In this document: positions 35,227-42,919 of the stretch, in pieces
Numbering within the stretch: the first letter of the stretch is position 1
Layout: every line of letters starts with the position of its first letter
Assembly (NCBI GenBank): GCA_942493375.1
Contig: OW818698.1
Location: forward strand, 2,790,001-2,854,000
Length of the DNA: 64,000 nucleotides
Direction: 5' to 3'
Source of the DNA: G942493375 sp942493375
GTDB taxonomy: Bacteria; Armatimonadota; UBA5829
Program-made: the position numbers and the translations under genes
Notes under the pieces: generated by a model
Database searches by the model: none
Seen by the model: only the letters and a program-made list of their open reading frames with translations
What the model was told of the DNA's origin: nothing

Positions 35227-36264
35227 ATGATAAAGGTTGGAATTATTGGCTGTGGGGGAATGTCGGTTTTTCACATCGGGGGTTATCTGGAAGCAGGAGC
35301 TCAGATAGCTTACGTCTGTGACATCAACGAAGAAGCAGCAAAATCCGTAGCGGCGAAATACGGTGCCAAATATACAACAGATTACAAGACTCTGCTGGCT
35401 GACCCGGAGATTGAAATGGTCAGCGTACTGGTATTCAGCCGTATGCACAAAGAGATCTGTCTGGCTGCAATAGCTGTAGGTAAGGCTGTTATCTGCGAAA
35501 AAACACTGGCACCCAATCCTGAGGATGCTGAAGAGATTGCTGCTGCAGTTGAGAAAGCTGGAACATTCTTTGTAACTGCTTATATGAAACGTTTCTTCCC
35601 GGCAGCTCAGAAAGCCAAGGAAATGCTCGCAGGTATGGGTAGAATCATAAGTGTTTACGCCCGTTCCTGGCAGCCTGCTGGTGACTTGTGGACAGTACCT
35701 ATCGATGATACAGCAAATTTCGGCAACGATGTTTTTGACAAATACAGTGGAGGAGTATTGGTCTGCGGTGGAAGCCACATACTGGACCTTATCCACTGGT
35801 TTGCAGGCAAGCCTTTAACAGTATCAGGACAGATGTATGCCCGTGAAGGCACCAATCTGGATATCCAGGCTAACGCTATGTTCAGATGTGAGAGCGGTGC
35901 TTTGGTCCACTTCGAGACATGCTGGCATCCCCTGGCATTCGCCGGATACGAGCGCAATGGCTGGGATGAGCGGATAGAGATAAACACCGTTTCCGGTAGA
36001 CTCGACCTCTATACTGTTATGTGGAGCCAACCGGAGCATAATGGAGCATTATTGGTGCACCAGGATGCAGCTACCGGAGTTACCACAGAATACAGGTATC
36101 CAGCTCTAAACCCGTTCCATATTGAAATCGCCGAAAACATCCGCCGCTACCAGGCAGGAGAACCGGGAACTCCATCTGTGAGGGATGGCGTTGCTGTGGA
36201 CAGGATTATCTCGGAGATAGCAAAGAGCGACAAGGAAATGTCTACTCGAAAGATGGAGTGGTAG
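35227..36264 (+). CDS. Gfo/Idh/MocA family oxidoreductase
   Basis: 345 residues, second member of this family in the window. VGIIGCGGMSVFHIGGY is the NAD(P)-binding motif, CEKTLAPN is the EK motif, and GGSHILDLIHWFAG carries the catalytic-type His. The ATG at 35227 has GGAGG 9 bases upstream; an earlier ATG at 35185 has no support. It is followed by a strong intrinsic terminator, so it is a single-gene unit. Sugar or cyclitol substrate unknown. Confidence 0.88.
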   Translation: MIKVGIIGCGGMSVFHIGGYLEAGAQIAYVCDINEEAAKSVAAKYGAKYTTDYKTLLADPEIEMVSVLVFSRMHKEICLAAIAVGKAVICEKTLAPNPEDAEEIAAAVEKAGTFFVTAYMKRFFPAAQKAKEMLAGMGRIISVYARSWQPAGDLWTVPIDDTANFGNDVFDKYSGGVLVCGGSHILDLIHWFAGKPLTVSGQMYAREGTNLDIQANAMFRCESGALVHFETCWHPLAFAGYERNGWDERIEINTVSGRLDLYTVMWSQPEHNGALLVHQDAATGVTTEYRYPALNPFHIEIAENIRRYQAGEPGTPSVRDGVAVDRIISEIAKSDKEMSTRKMEW

Positions 36265-36287
36265 TTAGTACATCATAACTCGTTTGC

Positions 36288-36323
36288 CCCTCCAGATATC
36301 TCTGTCTGGAGGGTATTATTTTT
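36288..36323 (+). terminator. intrinsic terminator of the Gfo/Idh gene
   Basis: CCCTCCAGA (36288-36296) pairs with TCTGGAGGG (36305-36313) and is followed at once by TATTATTTTT. A textbook Rho-independent terminator, 24 bases after the stop codon. Confidence 0.88.
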
Positions 36324-36343
36324 CCAAAACGTGGTGCCATAGT

Positions 36344-36727
36344 ATGAATAAGAGCACACAAACAAATGGTAAATCCCCTTCTCAGCTGATCGACGCGAGG
36401 ATCGAGGAACTGGACGACTGGAGGGGTAAAATGCTCTCCTACATCCGCAATCTCATCAAGCAGGCTGATCCTGAAGTGGTCGAGGAGTGGAAGTGGAACG
36501 TTCCGGTTTGGTCTCACGACGGAATCATCTGCACCGGCGAGACTTACAAGAGCACTGTAAAGCTGACTTTCGCCAGAGGTGCATCGCTCGATGACCCTTC
36601 AGGACTATTCAACTCCAGCCTCGAAGGCCACACCAGACGCGCCATCGATCTGCATGAGGGTGATGAAATAGATGAGGATGCCTTCAAGACGCTCATACAC
36701 GCCGCCGTGGCTCTGAACAAGTTATAA
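36344..36727 (+). CDS. DUF1801 domain protein
   Basis: 127 residues, single DUF1801/YdhG-like domain. The family pattern is clear: LIKQADPEVVEEWKWNVPVW then SHDGIICTG and KSTVKLTFARGASL, ending in HAAVALNKL. These small proteins have no proven function. The ATG at 36344 is used because the intrinsic terminator of the previous gene lies just before it; an upstream in-frame ATG at 36284 would place the terminator inside the gene. Confidence 0.82.
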   Translation: MNKSTQTNGKSPSQLIDARIEELDDWRGKMLSYIRNLIKQADPEVVEEWKWNVPVWSHDGIICTGETYKSTVKLTFARGASLDDPSGLFNSSLEGHTRRAIDLHEGDEIDEDAFKTLIHAAVALNKL

Positions 36728-36734
36728 TCCAGGA

Positions 36735-36833
36735 TTCAGCACCTACGTTACCAGTCCCGCAAATGATCCCAAGGATCCACTTTGTACACAGGCCAAATCA
36801 TTGTTAAAGAAGAAGCGAACGATTAAGCAGTAA
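36735..36833 (+). pseudogene. duplicated 3' tail of the neighbouring secreted-protein gene
   Basis: Codons from about 36735 read FSTYVTSPANDPKDPLCTQA and then a Lys-rich end, almost the same as the last 26 residues of the gene at 36912-37724 (RVANDPKDPLCTQARSL). DNA identity is also high (AATGATCCCAAGGATCCACT in both). No start codon or upstream homology remains, so it is a leftover of a paralogue lost by deletion or recombination. Confidence 0.75.
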
Positions 36834-36911
36834 ATTTGTCTGGTTCAGGAGGTATTATCCAAGCAGTAGCTAAACATCATATCAAGATACTGCCAATGAA
36901 AAGGAGCTGAA

Positions 36912-37724
36912 ATGAAGCATATTATATTACTGGTATTATTTGTTCTTATGTGTATTCCCTGCAGAGCAATTGAAGTGCAACAAAATGTTCGATTATCTGA
37001 ACTCAGTGGTTTTAAGATTATCGATAAAGTAATGTTTCCCCCTGATCAAGAAGAACCAGCCAAGGAGCGAAAGCGTCCATCCTCATTACCTGATTCATTG
37101 AGTAATGATAAAGACCCAGAGAATGCAGAGCTATATCTCTGGTACTTACATGATTCGCTCAATAATGTGCCTCCAAGTGATCGAGTCGACCTTCTATTGA
37201 AACTTGCTAAAGAAACAAAGTCGGGCAGTTACCAGAGGTTTGTATGCAGTTATGTTTGCGCCTGGTATAACGTTAATTACATTAAGGCACGCGACTATCT
37301 TATCCATTCGGCATTCTGGTGGGAATGGCATATCGGCAATGAAAAACAGCACCCTTATAGTTTTGATGATGTCTGCATTGATTATTTATATGCTCTTTAT
37401 GAACGCAATCACGACTTTAAGATACTGCACGATATACTCACAACTCAAAGTGATGGCGCTATTGCTGAGTTAATAGAGGGATTTGTTGATGAGACCATTG
37501 AGAAGCATCCGCGGGGTTTGCTGCATGTGGCTGATTTATCTGCCAAGGGACATAAACTAGTTTATAATATATTGAATCTACCGCCGGATGATATGACCCA
37601 ACCTTACGGTACAGATAAGAGCTTAAGGACTTTTCGCATACATATTACCAGAGTTGCAAATGATCCCAAGGATCCACTTTGTACACAAGCTAGATCATTG
37701 TTAAAGAAAAAACGAAGCAAGTAA
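36912..37724 (+). CDS. secreted protein of unknown function
   Basis: 270 residues with a short signal peptide (MKHIILLVLFVLMCIPCRA). The mature part is helical and aromatic-rich (AFWWEWHIGNEKQHPY) and ends in a Lys/Arg-rich tail. No family is recognised. AAGGAG lies 6 bases before the ATG. A fragment of a second copy lies just upstream, so the gene was once duplicated in tandem. Confidence 0.7.
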   Translation: MKHIILLVLFVLMCIPCRAIEVQQNVRLSELSGFKIIDKVMFPPDQEEPAKERKRPSSLPDSLSNDKDPENAELYLWYLHDSLNNVPPSDRVDLLLKLAKETKSGSYQRFVCSYVCAWYNVNYIKARDYLIHSAFWWEWHIGNEKQHPYSFDDVCIDYLYALYERNHDFKILHDILTTQSDGAIAELIEGFVDETIEKHPRGLLHVADLSAKGHKLVYNILNLPPDDMTQPYGTDKSLRTFRIHITRVANDPKDPLCTQARSLLKKKRSK

Positions 37725-37825
37725 AAACTCAAATTTAATCCATATTCGTCGTTTCCAGAGGTGTTTGACTCAACTTACTACTGGTGATACAGTGTATGTA
37801 CGAAGCAACTTCATGGAGCATTTGT

Positions 37826-38053
37826 ATGATAAAGAAACTCACCAAACACGGCAACAGCATGGCTCTGGTTATTGACCGAAGCATTCTGGACTTGCTTAAG
37901 ATAGATAACGACACACCCCTTGAGATATCTACTGATGGAAGTGTTCTTACTATATCTCCTGTAATGGATGTGGAAAGAGCTCTGAAACTCAAAACAGCTC
38001 TGGAAAAAGTTAACTACAGATATAGTCATGCTCTTAAGAAACTGGCTGAGTAG
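37826..38053 (+). CDS. AbrB/MazE-type antitoxin
   Basis: 75 residues with an N-terminal SpoVT/AbrB swapped-hairpin domain: KKLTKHGNSMALVIDRSIL and LEISTDGSVLTISPV. The C-terminal half is the usual toxin-binding tail (KALEKVNYRYSHALKK-like, here LKTALEKVNYRYSHALKKLA). It would bind the operon promoter and neutralise a toxin. The ATG at 37826 has GGAGC upstream. Immediately behind it, only a 22-codon start of a Doc-like toxin remains, so this is an orphaned antitoxin. Confidence 0.85.
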   Translation: MIKKLTKHGNSMALVIDRSILDLLKIDNDTPLEISTDGSVLTISPVMDVERALKLKTALEKVNYRYSHALKKLAE

Positions 38054-38122
38054 ATGGTTGATTTCCTTACAATCGACAAAATATTGAGATTGGTAGATGA
38101 TATACTACACATCCTCGAATAA
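38054..38122 (+). pseudogene. truncated Doc/Fic-type toxin
   Basis: An ATG directly after the antitoxin stop codon begins MVDFLTIDKILRLVDDILHI, which matches the first helix of Doc (death-on-curing) toxins, usually written F-L-T-x-D-E-x-L-x-x-H-D-D. It ends after 22 codons at a hairpin; the Fic active-site motif (HPFxxGNKR-like) is absent. Doc genes commonly follow AbrB-type antitoxins, which supports the reading. Probable remnant of an inactivated toxin. Confidence 0.6.
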
Positions 38123-38141
38123 CACCGAGGATGTGTAGTAT
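38102..38141. terminator. perfect 16-bp hairpin between convergent genes
   Basis: ATACTACACATCCTCG (38102-38117) pairs perfectly with 38126-38141 over an 8-base loop. It lies between the truncated toxin and the convergent URO-D gene, and overlaps the last codons of the toxin remnant. Confidence 0.75.
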
Positions 38142-38147
38142 TCACAC

Positions 38148-39422
38148 TTATCCCCGCATCTTCTCTATCTGCTCTCTGACTATTTTTACTGCTCTCGCGG
38201 GTTTTGATTGGTCTCCGTTCAGGATGTAGATGTCACGGAATATGAACTCCAGAGGGCAGCCTTTTGCAGCTTGTAAGGTTTTGCTAATGTGCTCAGCGAA
38301 GGCCTTTTCGTCCAGAGTTTCTCCTACACCAATATAGTTGGGGCTGGGTTTGCGGGAATAGATAGTTTTACCTCCACGCAGACGGTCTCCTATGAACTCT
38401 TCATCACACCAGGCTGAGACTGAGACTTTGCGCAGGTTGGTCAATTCGCTCAGGCAATTGTCCCAGATTTCGTGCACGGGTTCGCAGCAGCCGTAGTACA
38501 TCAGTCCGAAGTGGTCTGCAACTTTGCGGTAGTAGGGAAAGATGTATTCCGCATACATTGATGGGGACAGCCCGACACTTTCCTGGCTGTTAAAATTGCA
38601 CCACAGATCTTTGGCAGTTACTTTGCCGGTCTTGGCGTAGGTATCGGATACAGGAAGCTCGTTTATAAATCCATAACTGCCAGATCCGACATAGTCGTTG
38701 TCATTGTTCAAGACCAGAAGATTCTCATCCTCCTGCCATTTAGCAAATGCCAGTGAATCATCAGTAATAAACGACATCATCTGGTGGAACTCATCCGGGT
38801 GATCGATCATTGCAACGAACATGTTTTCCATGGACATGAGATTAACGGTTACTGCCGTCAGGCAGAAAAACCAGTCCATTGAACCGTTCTTAATGCGGGT
38901 TGGCAGGATGTCTCCTATTGTCTCATCTACGAAAGCTTTCCAGGCAAATGTGCCTTCGCGGTCTACACTGAACTGCGAATGCTTAAGAAGACCAAGATCC
39001 TTTGTTATGTCTTTCACAGGAGAATCTATGTGGTAACCAAGTTCTCTACCAGCGCTGTCCTTTGCATGCTGCACTGAATATTCAACACCAAGGCGATCAT
39101 TGCTGATCTGCCAATGGATCGGAAAGAATGACGGCATTACCTTGTCATCATCAATCAGCTCGTGGTTCATTATATGCGAAACGAGCTGCCATTCGATTGC
39201 TTTTGTGCTCTCACTTTCACACTTCATAACAGGCATTATATCACTGACAAATGTATACCACTCCATGATAATCGGAGGCTTACTGCCCTGCAGCTGGTTG
39301 TGCGCATACCACTGCTTTTTGCGTTCCTCCATTACCGGGAGATTAGAATATTCAATTACTTTACGCGCTAAATCACGCAGATATTCACGCTCTTGTGTTG
39401 TTATCTCGAATGTGTTACTCAC
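38148..39422 (-). CDS. URO-D superfamily protein, long variant
   Basis: 424 residues. The URO-D-like barrel is recognised by YYGCCEPVHEIWDNC and SVSAWCDEEF, then RKPSPNYIG and the N-terminal order of the barrel. It is larger than the other two URO-D-like proteins in the window and has an N-terminal extension with a helix (QEREYLRDLARKVIEY). Substrate unknown. The start is GTG at 39422 with AGGAG 6 bases upstream. It stands at the edge of the second sugar-degradation locus. Confidence 0.75.
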   Translation of the reverse strand: MSNTFEITTQEREYLRDLARKVIEYSNLPVMEERKKQWYAHNQLQGSKPPIIMEWYTFVSDIMPVMKCESESTKAIEWQLVSHIMNHELIDDDKVMPSFFPIHWQISNDRLGVEYSVQHAKDSAGRELGYHIDSPVKDITKDLGLLKHSQFSVDREGTFAWKAFVDETIGDILPTRIKNGSMDWFFCLTAVTVNLMSMENMFVAMIDHPDEFHQMMSFITDDSLAFAKWQEDENLLVLNNDNDYVGSGSYGFINELPVSDTYAKTGKVTAKDLWCNFNSQESVGLSPSMYAEYIFPYYRKVADHFGLMYYGCCEPVHEIWDNCLSELTNLRKVSVSAWCDEEFIGDRLRGGKTIYSRKPSPNYIGVGETLDEKAFAEHISKTLQAAKGCPLEFIFRDIYILNGDQSKPARAVKIVREQIEKMRG

Positions 39423-39535
39423 TGATTTCTCCTACTACTCTATAAATCATGCAATAAATCCTGATGAGTAATACTATCAGTTGGATAGATAATCCTGCAA
39501 TCGGATAACCTATCAACCAAAATACGAGATAACAA

Positions 39536-41032
39536 CTACCTGGCACAGATTAGTAATAGCTCATTGGCTCCCAGTTTGCCAGATATTTTGACATGACCAT
39601 TTTCCAGCTTTTGGACTATGAATCCCTTAGCAGCGCGAGTTCCGGTGCTTGCGTTGAAAATGGTTATTGAATCCATATCCAGTTTGCCTGTGTAGCCATA
39701 TTCACGAACTAACAGAGACAGATCGATGTCCAGTGATGCTTCGAGTGGTTTTCTGCTGGTGTTGTAAGAAGCTATCATTACCCGGTTGATGCCTGCCCAG
39801 ATGCTGGCTCTCATATTATTGGAATTCGGCCAGGCAGCCATTGGTTCCTGGACTATGTTTAATTTCATTGCTATGTTTGCAAAGTCGAAAACGGGCTGCA
39901 TTATCGGGAAGTTCGGTTCTGCGGGCCCCAGACCTGGGAAGGCTCCTAATGAAAGACTATGTGCAAATCCGCGATAGAGCGGACGGAAATCGGTCTTCAT
40001 CCATGTGCCTGGCTGATTCGGCGAAGCTTTGAATGTGGCATAACCGGCTTTAGTGATAACAGGTTCCGGAGTCTGCCAGTTTGTCAGAGTCTTGAAGTTG
40101 TCGTATACCATAGAGTTGGCGTTTTTGGGTGCTGTTAGGATGCCATTGGTTGGTTTCTTCGCGTAGAATCCGTAGGTTTCCATATCCAGTGCAGCACTTG
40201 CAGGTAGGTTTACGAAGATCGCCGGGACATATGACTTCTCAACTTTTACCTGCATCTTGTCCTCATGTCCAATTGCCAAACCGGCAACAGCAGGTGAACC
40301 AGTGAGTTTGCCTGCAACTGGAATAAACAGCGTGTGCCATTTGCCATCAGTTATTAAATCTTTTGCAGATACCAATGTGACGGGTATTCCATCTCGGAAA
40401 CTAGATTGTCTCGCAGTGATAATTGGAGAATCCAACTTATTGTTAATTGAGGTAGTCCGGTATTTCATTGCAAAATATGCTACATCGTTTGCCACTACTA
40501 CATCTGAAGTGTAGTTTTCTTTCGGTAGTATAAAGAACGGCATCTGATAGTAGACAGAATAGATGAGACTGTAGACAGCACGCTTGAATGCTTTTGCACA
40601 CTGGAAAGCACGCTCAGTTTTTCCGGCAATTTCGTAGCTCTCAATTGCCATTGCGTCACACTGAAGACCATCAAGAGTGTAAGCTTTCTCGTTGCCTACA
40701 AATCTCATCCAAGGGTAAAGCTCTGCTGCTTTGTTGCGGATGCGGGCCATTGCATCTATAACTCCAGCTTGACCAGAATCTCCCATGTCCCACCAGATAC
40801 CAGATGGGTGGTAGTATCCAAGCTCTTTGACGACCTGATCTACATACCAGTTTCTGAAGTCGCTGTTATTGAAATCAGCGGGGACCTTATGTATAGTATC
40901 AAATCCGTAGACTTTGATTTGTTCAGGATTCAGCTTCTGAATTTCTACTGCTCTCTTATCGGGATCGACCTGCGGATTCAGAGTCCATGATTTGTATGGC
41001 GGACGGTCATCATGGCAGGTCTCCCAGATCAA
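39536..41032 (-). CDS. C-terminal half of a split secreted glycosidase
   Basis: 498 codons from a TTG at 41032, but that start lies inside the preceding reading frame and has no signal peptide or ribosome binding site. The sequence continues a TIM barrel: WETCHDDRPPYKSW, then PSGIWWDMGDSGQAGV, then beta-rich C-terminal domains ending in NELLLICAR. Read upstream in this frame the codons RRAWLIWETC continue naturally as far as a TAA at 41059-41057. With the upstream frame it would form a protein of about 1,080 residues. A one-base indel, true frameshift or programmed event separates the two. Confidence 0.75.
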   Translation of the reverse strand: MIWETCHDDRPPYKSWTLNPQVDPDKRAVEIQKLNPEQIKVYGFDTIHKVPADFNNSDFRNWYVDQVVKELGYYHPSGIWWDMGDSGQAGVIDAMARIRNKAAELYPWMRFVGNEKAYTLDGLQCDAMAIESYEIAGKTERAFQCAKAFKRAVYSLIYSVYYQMPFFILPKENYTSDVVVANDVAYFAMKYRTTSINNKLDSPIITARQSSFRDGIPVTLVSAKDLITDGKWHTLFIPVAGKLTGSPAVAGLAIGHEDKMQVKVEKSYVPAIFVNLPASAALDMETYGFYAKKPTNGILTAPKNANSMVYDNFKTLTNWQTPEPVITKAGYATFKASPNQPGTWMKTDFRPLYRGFAHSLSLGAFPGLGPAEPNFPIMQPVFDFANIAMKLNIVQEPMAAWPNSNNMRASIWAGINRVMIASYNTSRKPLEASLDIDLSLLVREYGYTGKLDMDSITIFNASTGTRAAKGFIVQKLENGHVKISGKLGANELLLICAR

Positions 41033-42749
41033 CCAGGCCCTGCGGTATAAGCGGACTTATTCCGGCATCCATGATTCTCTGTAGTTCGGATTTTATCTGC
41101 TCTTTTGTCCATCTAGTGCCTACTTCATCGAAATAAGGCCGATCATCCAGCGGGTACATTTCATCAGCTACACTCATCCCACATATCCACCATGGCATCG
41201 CCATTCCAGCCTGTACCATCTGTTTTTCATATGGAAGAACTGTGCCAGGTGCTGGCTTGCTACCAACAGGCCCCCAGCCATTCAGGCCTGATGGCATTGC
41301 TCTGGCTGGAACTTTGATTTTGCTACGGCCTACTGAATCGGCTGTGTTTGGATTGGATGAATAGGCGTTGTCCAGGAACCAGCTCATAATTTGAGTGTAA
41401 CAGTTTTTGGGTCTATCGAAGGTCTTGATATTGATGTCAAAGACAAAGCGCTGACCCTTTGTAATGTCTTTCGGAAAACGCAGGACCATCGGATAGGTTC
41501 CCTTGCCGCCTGCTGAATCCATTGCAAACATGAACGGAGCACCGGTATCGAAAGAGGCGAAGGCAATGAGTCTATCGGAACGTTCGGCCACAGTCATTGG
41601 CGCTGAAAGACTTGCCCAGGGAACGTCGGATTTTTGCTGAACATCCTCTGCGGGCAGTGTTCCGAAATACAATTTCTTGGTTCCTTGCTTGTTCATCACA
41701 GAGCCATGATTCTGGTTGATCTTGTTATAGCCGGTCTTGGTGGGTTTGAATGTGTTATCGTGCGGAATGCCGGGATACCAGATATAGTCATAATCAGATG
41801 GTTTCAGACCAAACCCGATGCGTATCTGGTATTCCCCTGGAAGGTCCTTGAGTGCAACCAGTTCTGCATGGCAGCGAATGAAACCGGACTCTGCAGTGTA
41901 TGTAATGCTTGCCTGGCACGTATCCTGCATTGTGGAATCTGAGGGTGTGAGTTCGAATGATAGCTTGCCTGAATCCTCTATTCCTGATGTGGCTCTGTTA
42001 AGATCGATAGTACTACCTGATTGATCAGATATGTAGAAAACAAATGGAGTCTTTGTTTCCAGAAGCTGCATTGAACTTGGTGATTTACTTAACAGATTCA
42101 CAGGCCATCCAGTGTGTGTATCAACTATCAGATCCATATTGTCATTGGAAAGCTTGATAGAAGGTTTGTTTGAGTCGATAGATTCCGGATAAGAAATCAC
42201 AATGTTTGCAAATGCTGTATCACCTACTCCAAACAGATCGATTTTACCCCCAGTGGCATCAGGGCTGAGGTTCGGCAGTTTGCCTTCAAGGACCAGAGAA
42301 GCGGAGAAGTATAGCTTGATGTTCTGTCCGCGTTTTTCGAGCTTGAAATCGGTCCATTTGTTGCGGTCGAGATTTGTGATCCTGCCAGTGATTGATCCCC
42401 AGGCGCTCTGGACAACTCCTCCATCCGCAAAGTAGGCTCTCCACTGATGATAGTTATCTGCTCCTGGACCATTTGATCCAAACACCAGACCGCTGTAGGG
42501 GCTGAGCATATCGTTCATTCTGATCTTGCCGGTTATGATGAAATCATCCGGGCAGGTGGGTTTATCCAGAAAGAGGATACCATCTGATTTGCTGGTGTGC
42601 TTCAGTGCAGTGACTCCGTCAACTTTAGCAATCTGCCAGTCTGTCCCTAAGTTCAGACTCGCAGGATCAACCTTGTATGTTGCTGATGATGCTGGGATAC
42701 AGCTCAGCAGAAACATTATTCCCAGTGCGATTGTGATGTGCTTGATCAA
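41010..42749 (-). CDS. N-terminal half of a split secreted glycosidase
   Basis: 579 residues. TTG start at 42749 with GGAGG 6 bases upstream, then a signal peptide (KHITIALGIMFLLSCIPASS). Residues about 30-180 form a DUF1080/LamG-like jelly roll (DFIITGKIRMNDMLSPYSGL), followed by a beta-sandwich and the first strands of a TIM barrel (GMAMPWWICGMSVADEMYPL). The frame stops abruptly at 41010 in mid-barrel, where the second half continues in another frame. Likely a broken or sequencing-shifted gene. Confidence 0.75.
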   Translation of the reverse strand: MIKHITIALGIMFLLSCIPASSATYKVDPASLNLGTDWQIAKVDGVTALKHTSKSDGILFLDKPTCPDDFIITGKIRMNDMLSPYSGLVFGSNGPGADNYHQWRAYFADGGVVQSAWGSITGRITNLDRNKWTDFKLEKRGQNIKLYFSASLVLEGKLPNLSPDATGGKIDLFGVGDTAFANIVISYPESIDSNKPSIKLSNDNMDLIVDTHTGWPVNLLSKSPSSMQLLETKTPFVFYISDQSGSTIDLNRATSGIEDSGKLSFELTPSDSTMQDTCQASITYTAESGFIRCHAELVALKDLPGEYQIRIGFGLKPSDYDYIWYPGIPHDNTFKPTKTGYNKINQNHGSVMNKQGTKKLYFGTLPAEDVQQKSDVPWASLSAPMTVAERSDRLIAFASFDTGAPFMFAMDSAGGKGTYPMVLRFPKDITKGQRFVFDINIKTFDRPKNCYTQIMSWFLDNAYSSNPNTADSVGRSKIKVPARAMPSGLNGWGPVGSKPAPGTVLPYEKQMVQAGMAMPWWICGMSVADEMYPLDDRPYFDEVGTRWTKEQIKSELQRIMDAGISPLIPQGLVDLGDLP

Positions 42750-42780
42750 ATCAGTCCTCCGGCCAGGTTTAGCTAAATAC

Positions 42781-42795
42781 ACTTATGTCATAAGT
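42781..42795. promoter_or_regulatory. perfect odd palindrome in the divergent glycosidase gap
   Basis: ACTTATGTCATAAGT has 7-base arms around a central T. It lies between the divergent start codons at 42749 and 42920, a position expected for an operator, and resembles no known regulator site closely. No regulator gene is in the window. Confidence 0.35.
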
Positions 42796-42919
42796 CATAT
42801 CCACCAAATATACCAGTCACTACGGGGTTTGTCAATGTATGATTGTGCAGAGTTTACAAATTACTTAAGCTAACGCATAATGTGTTCAATGACTTTGGCT
42901 ACGCTGGAAGGATTCAACC

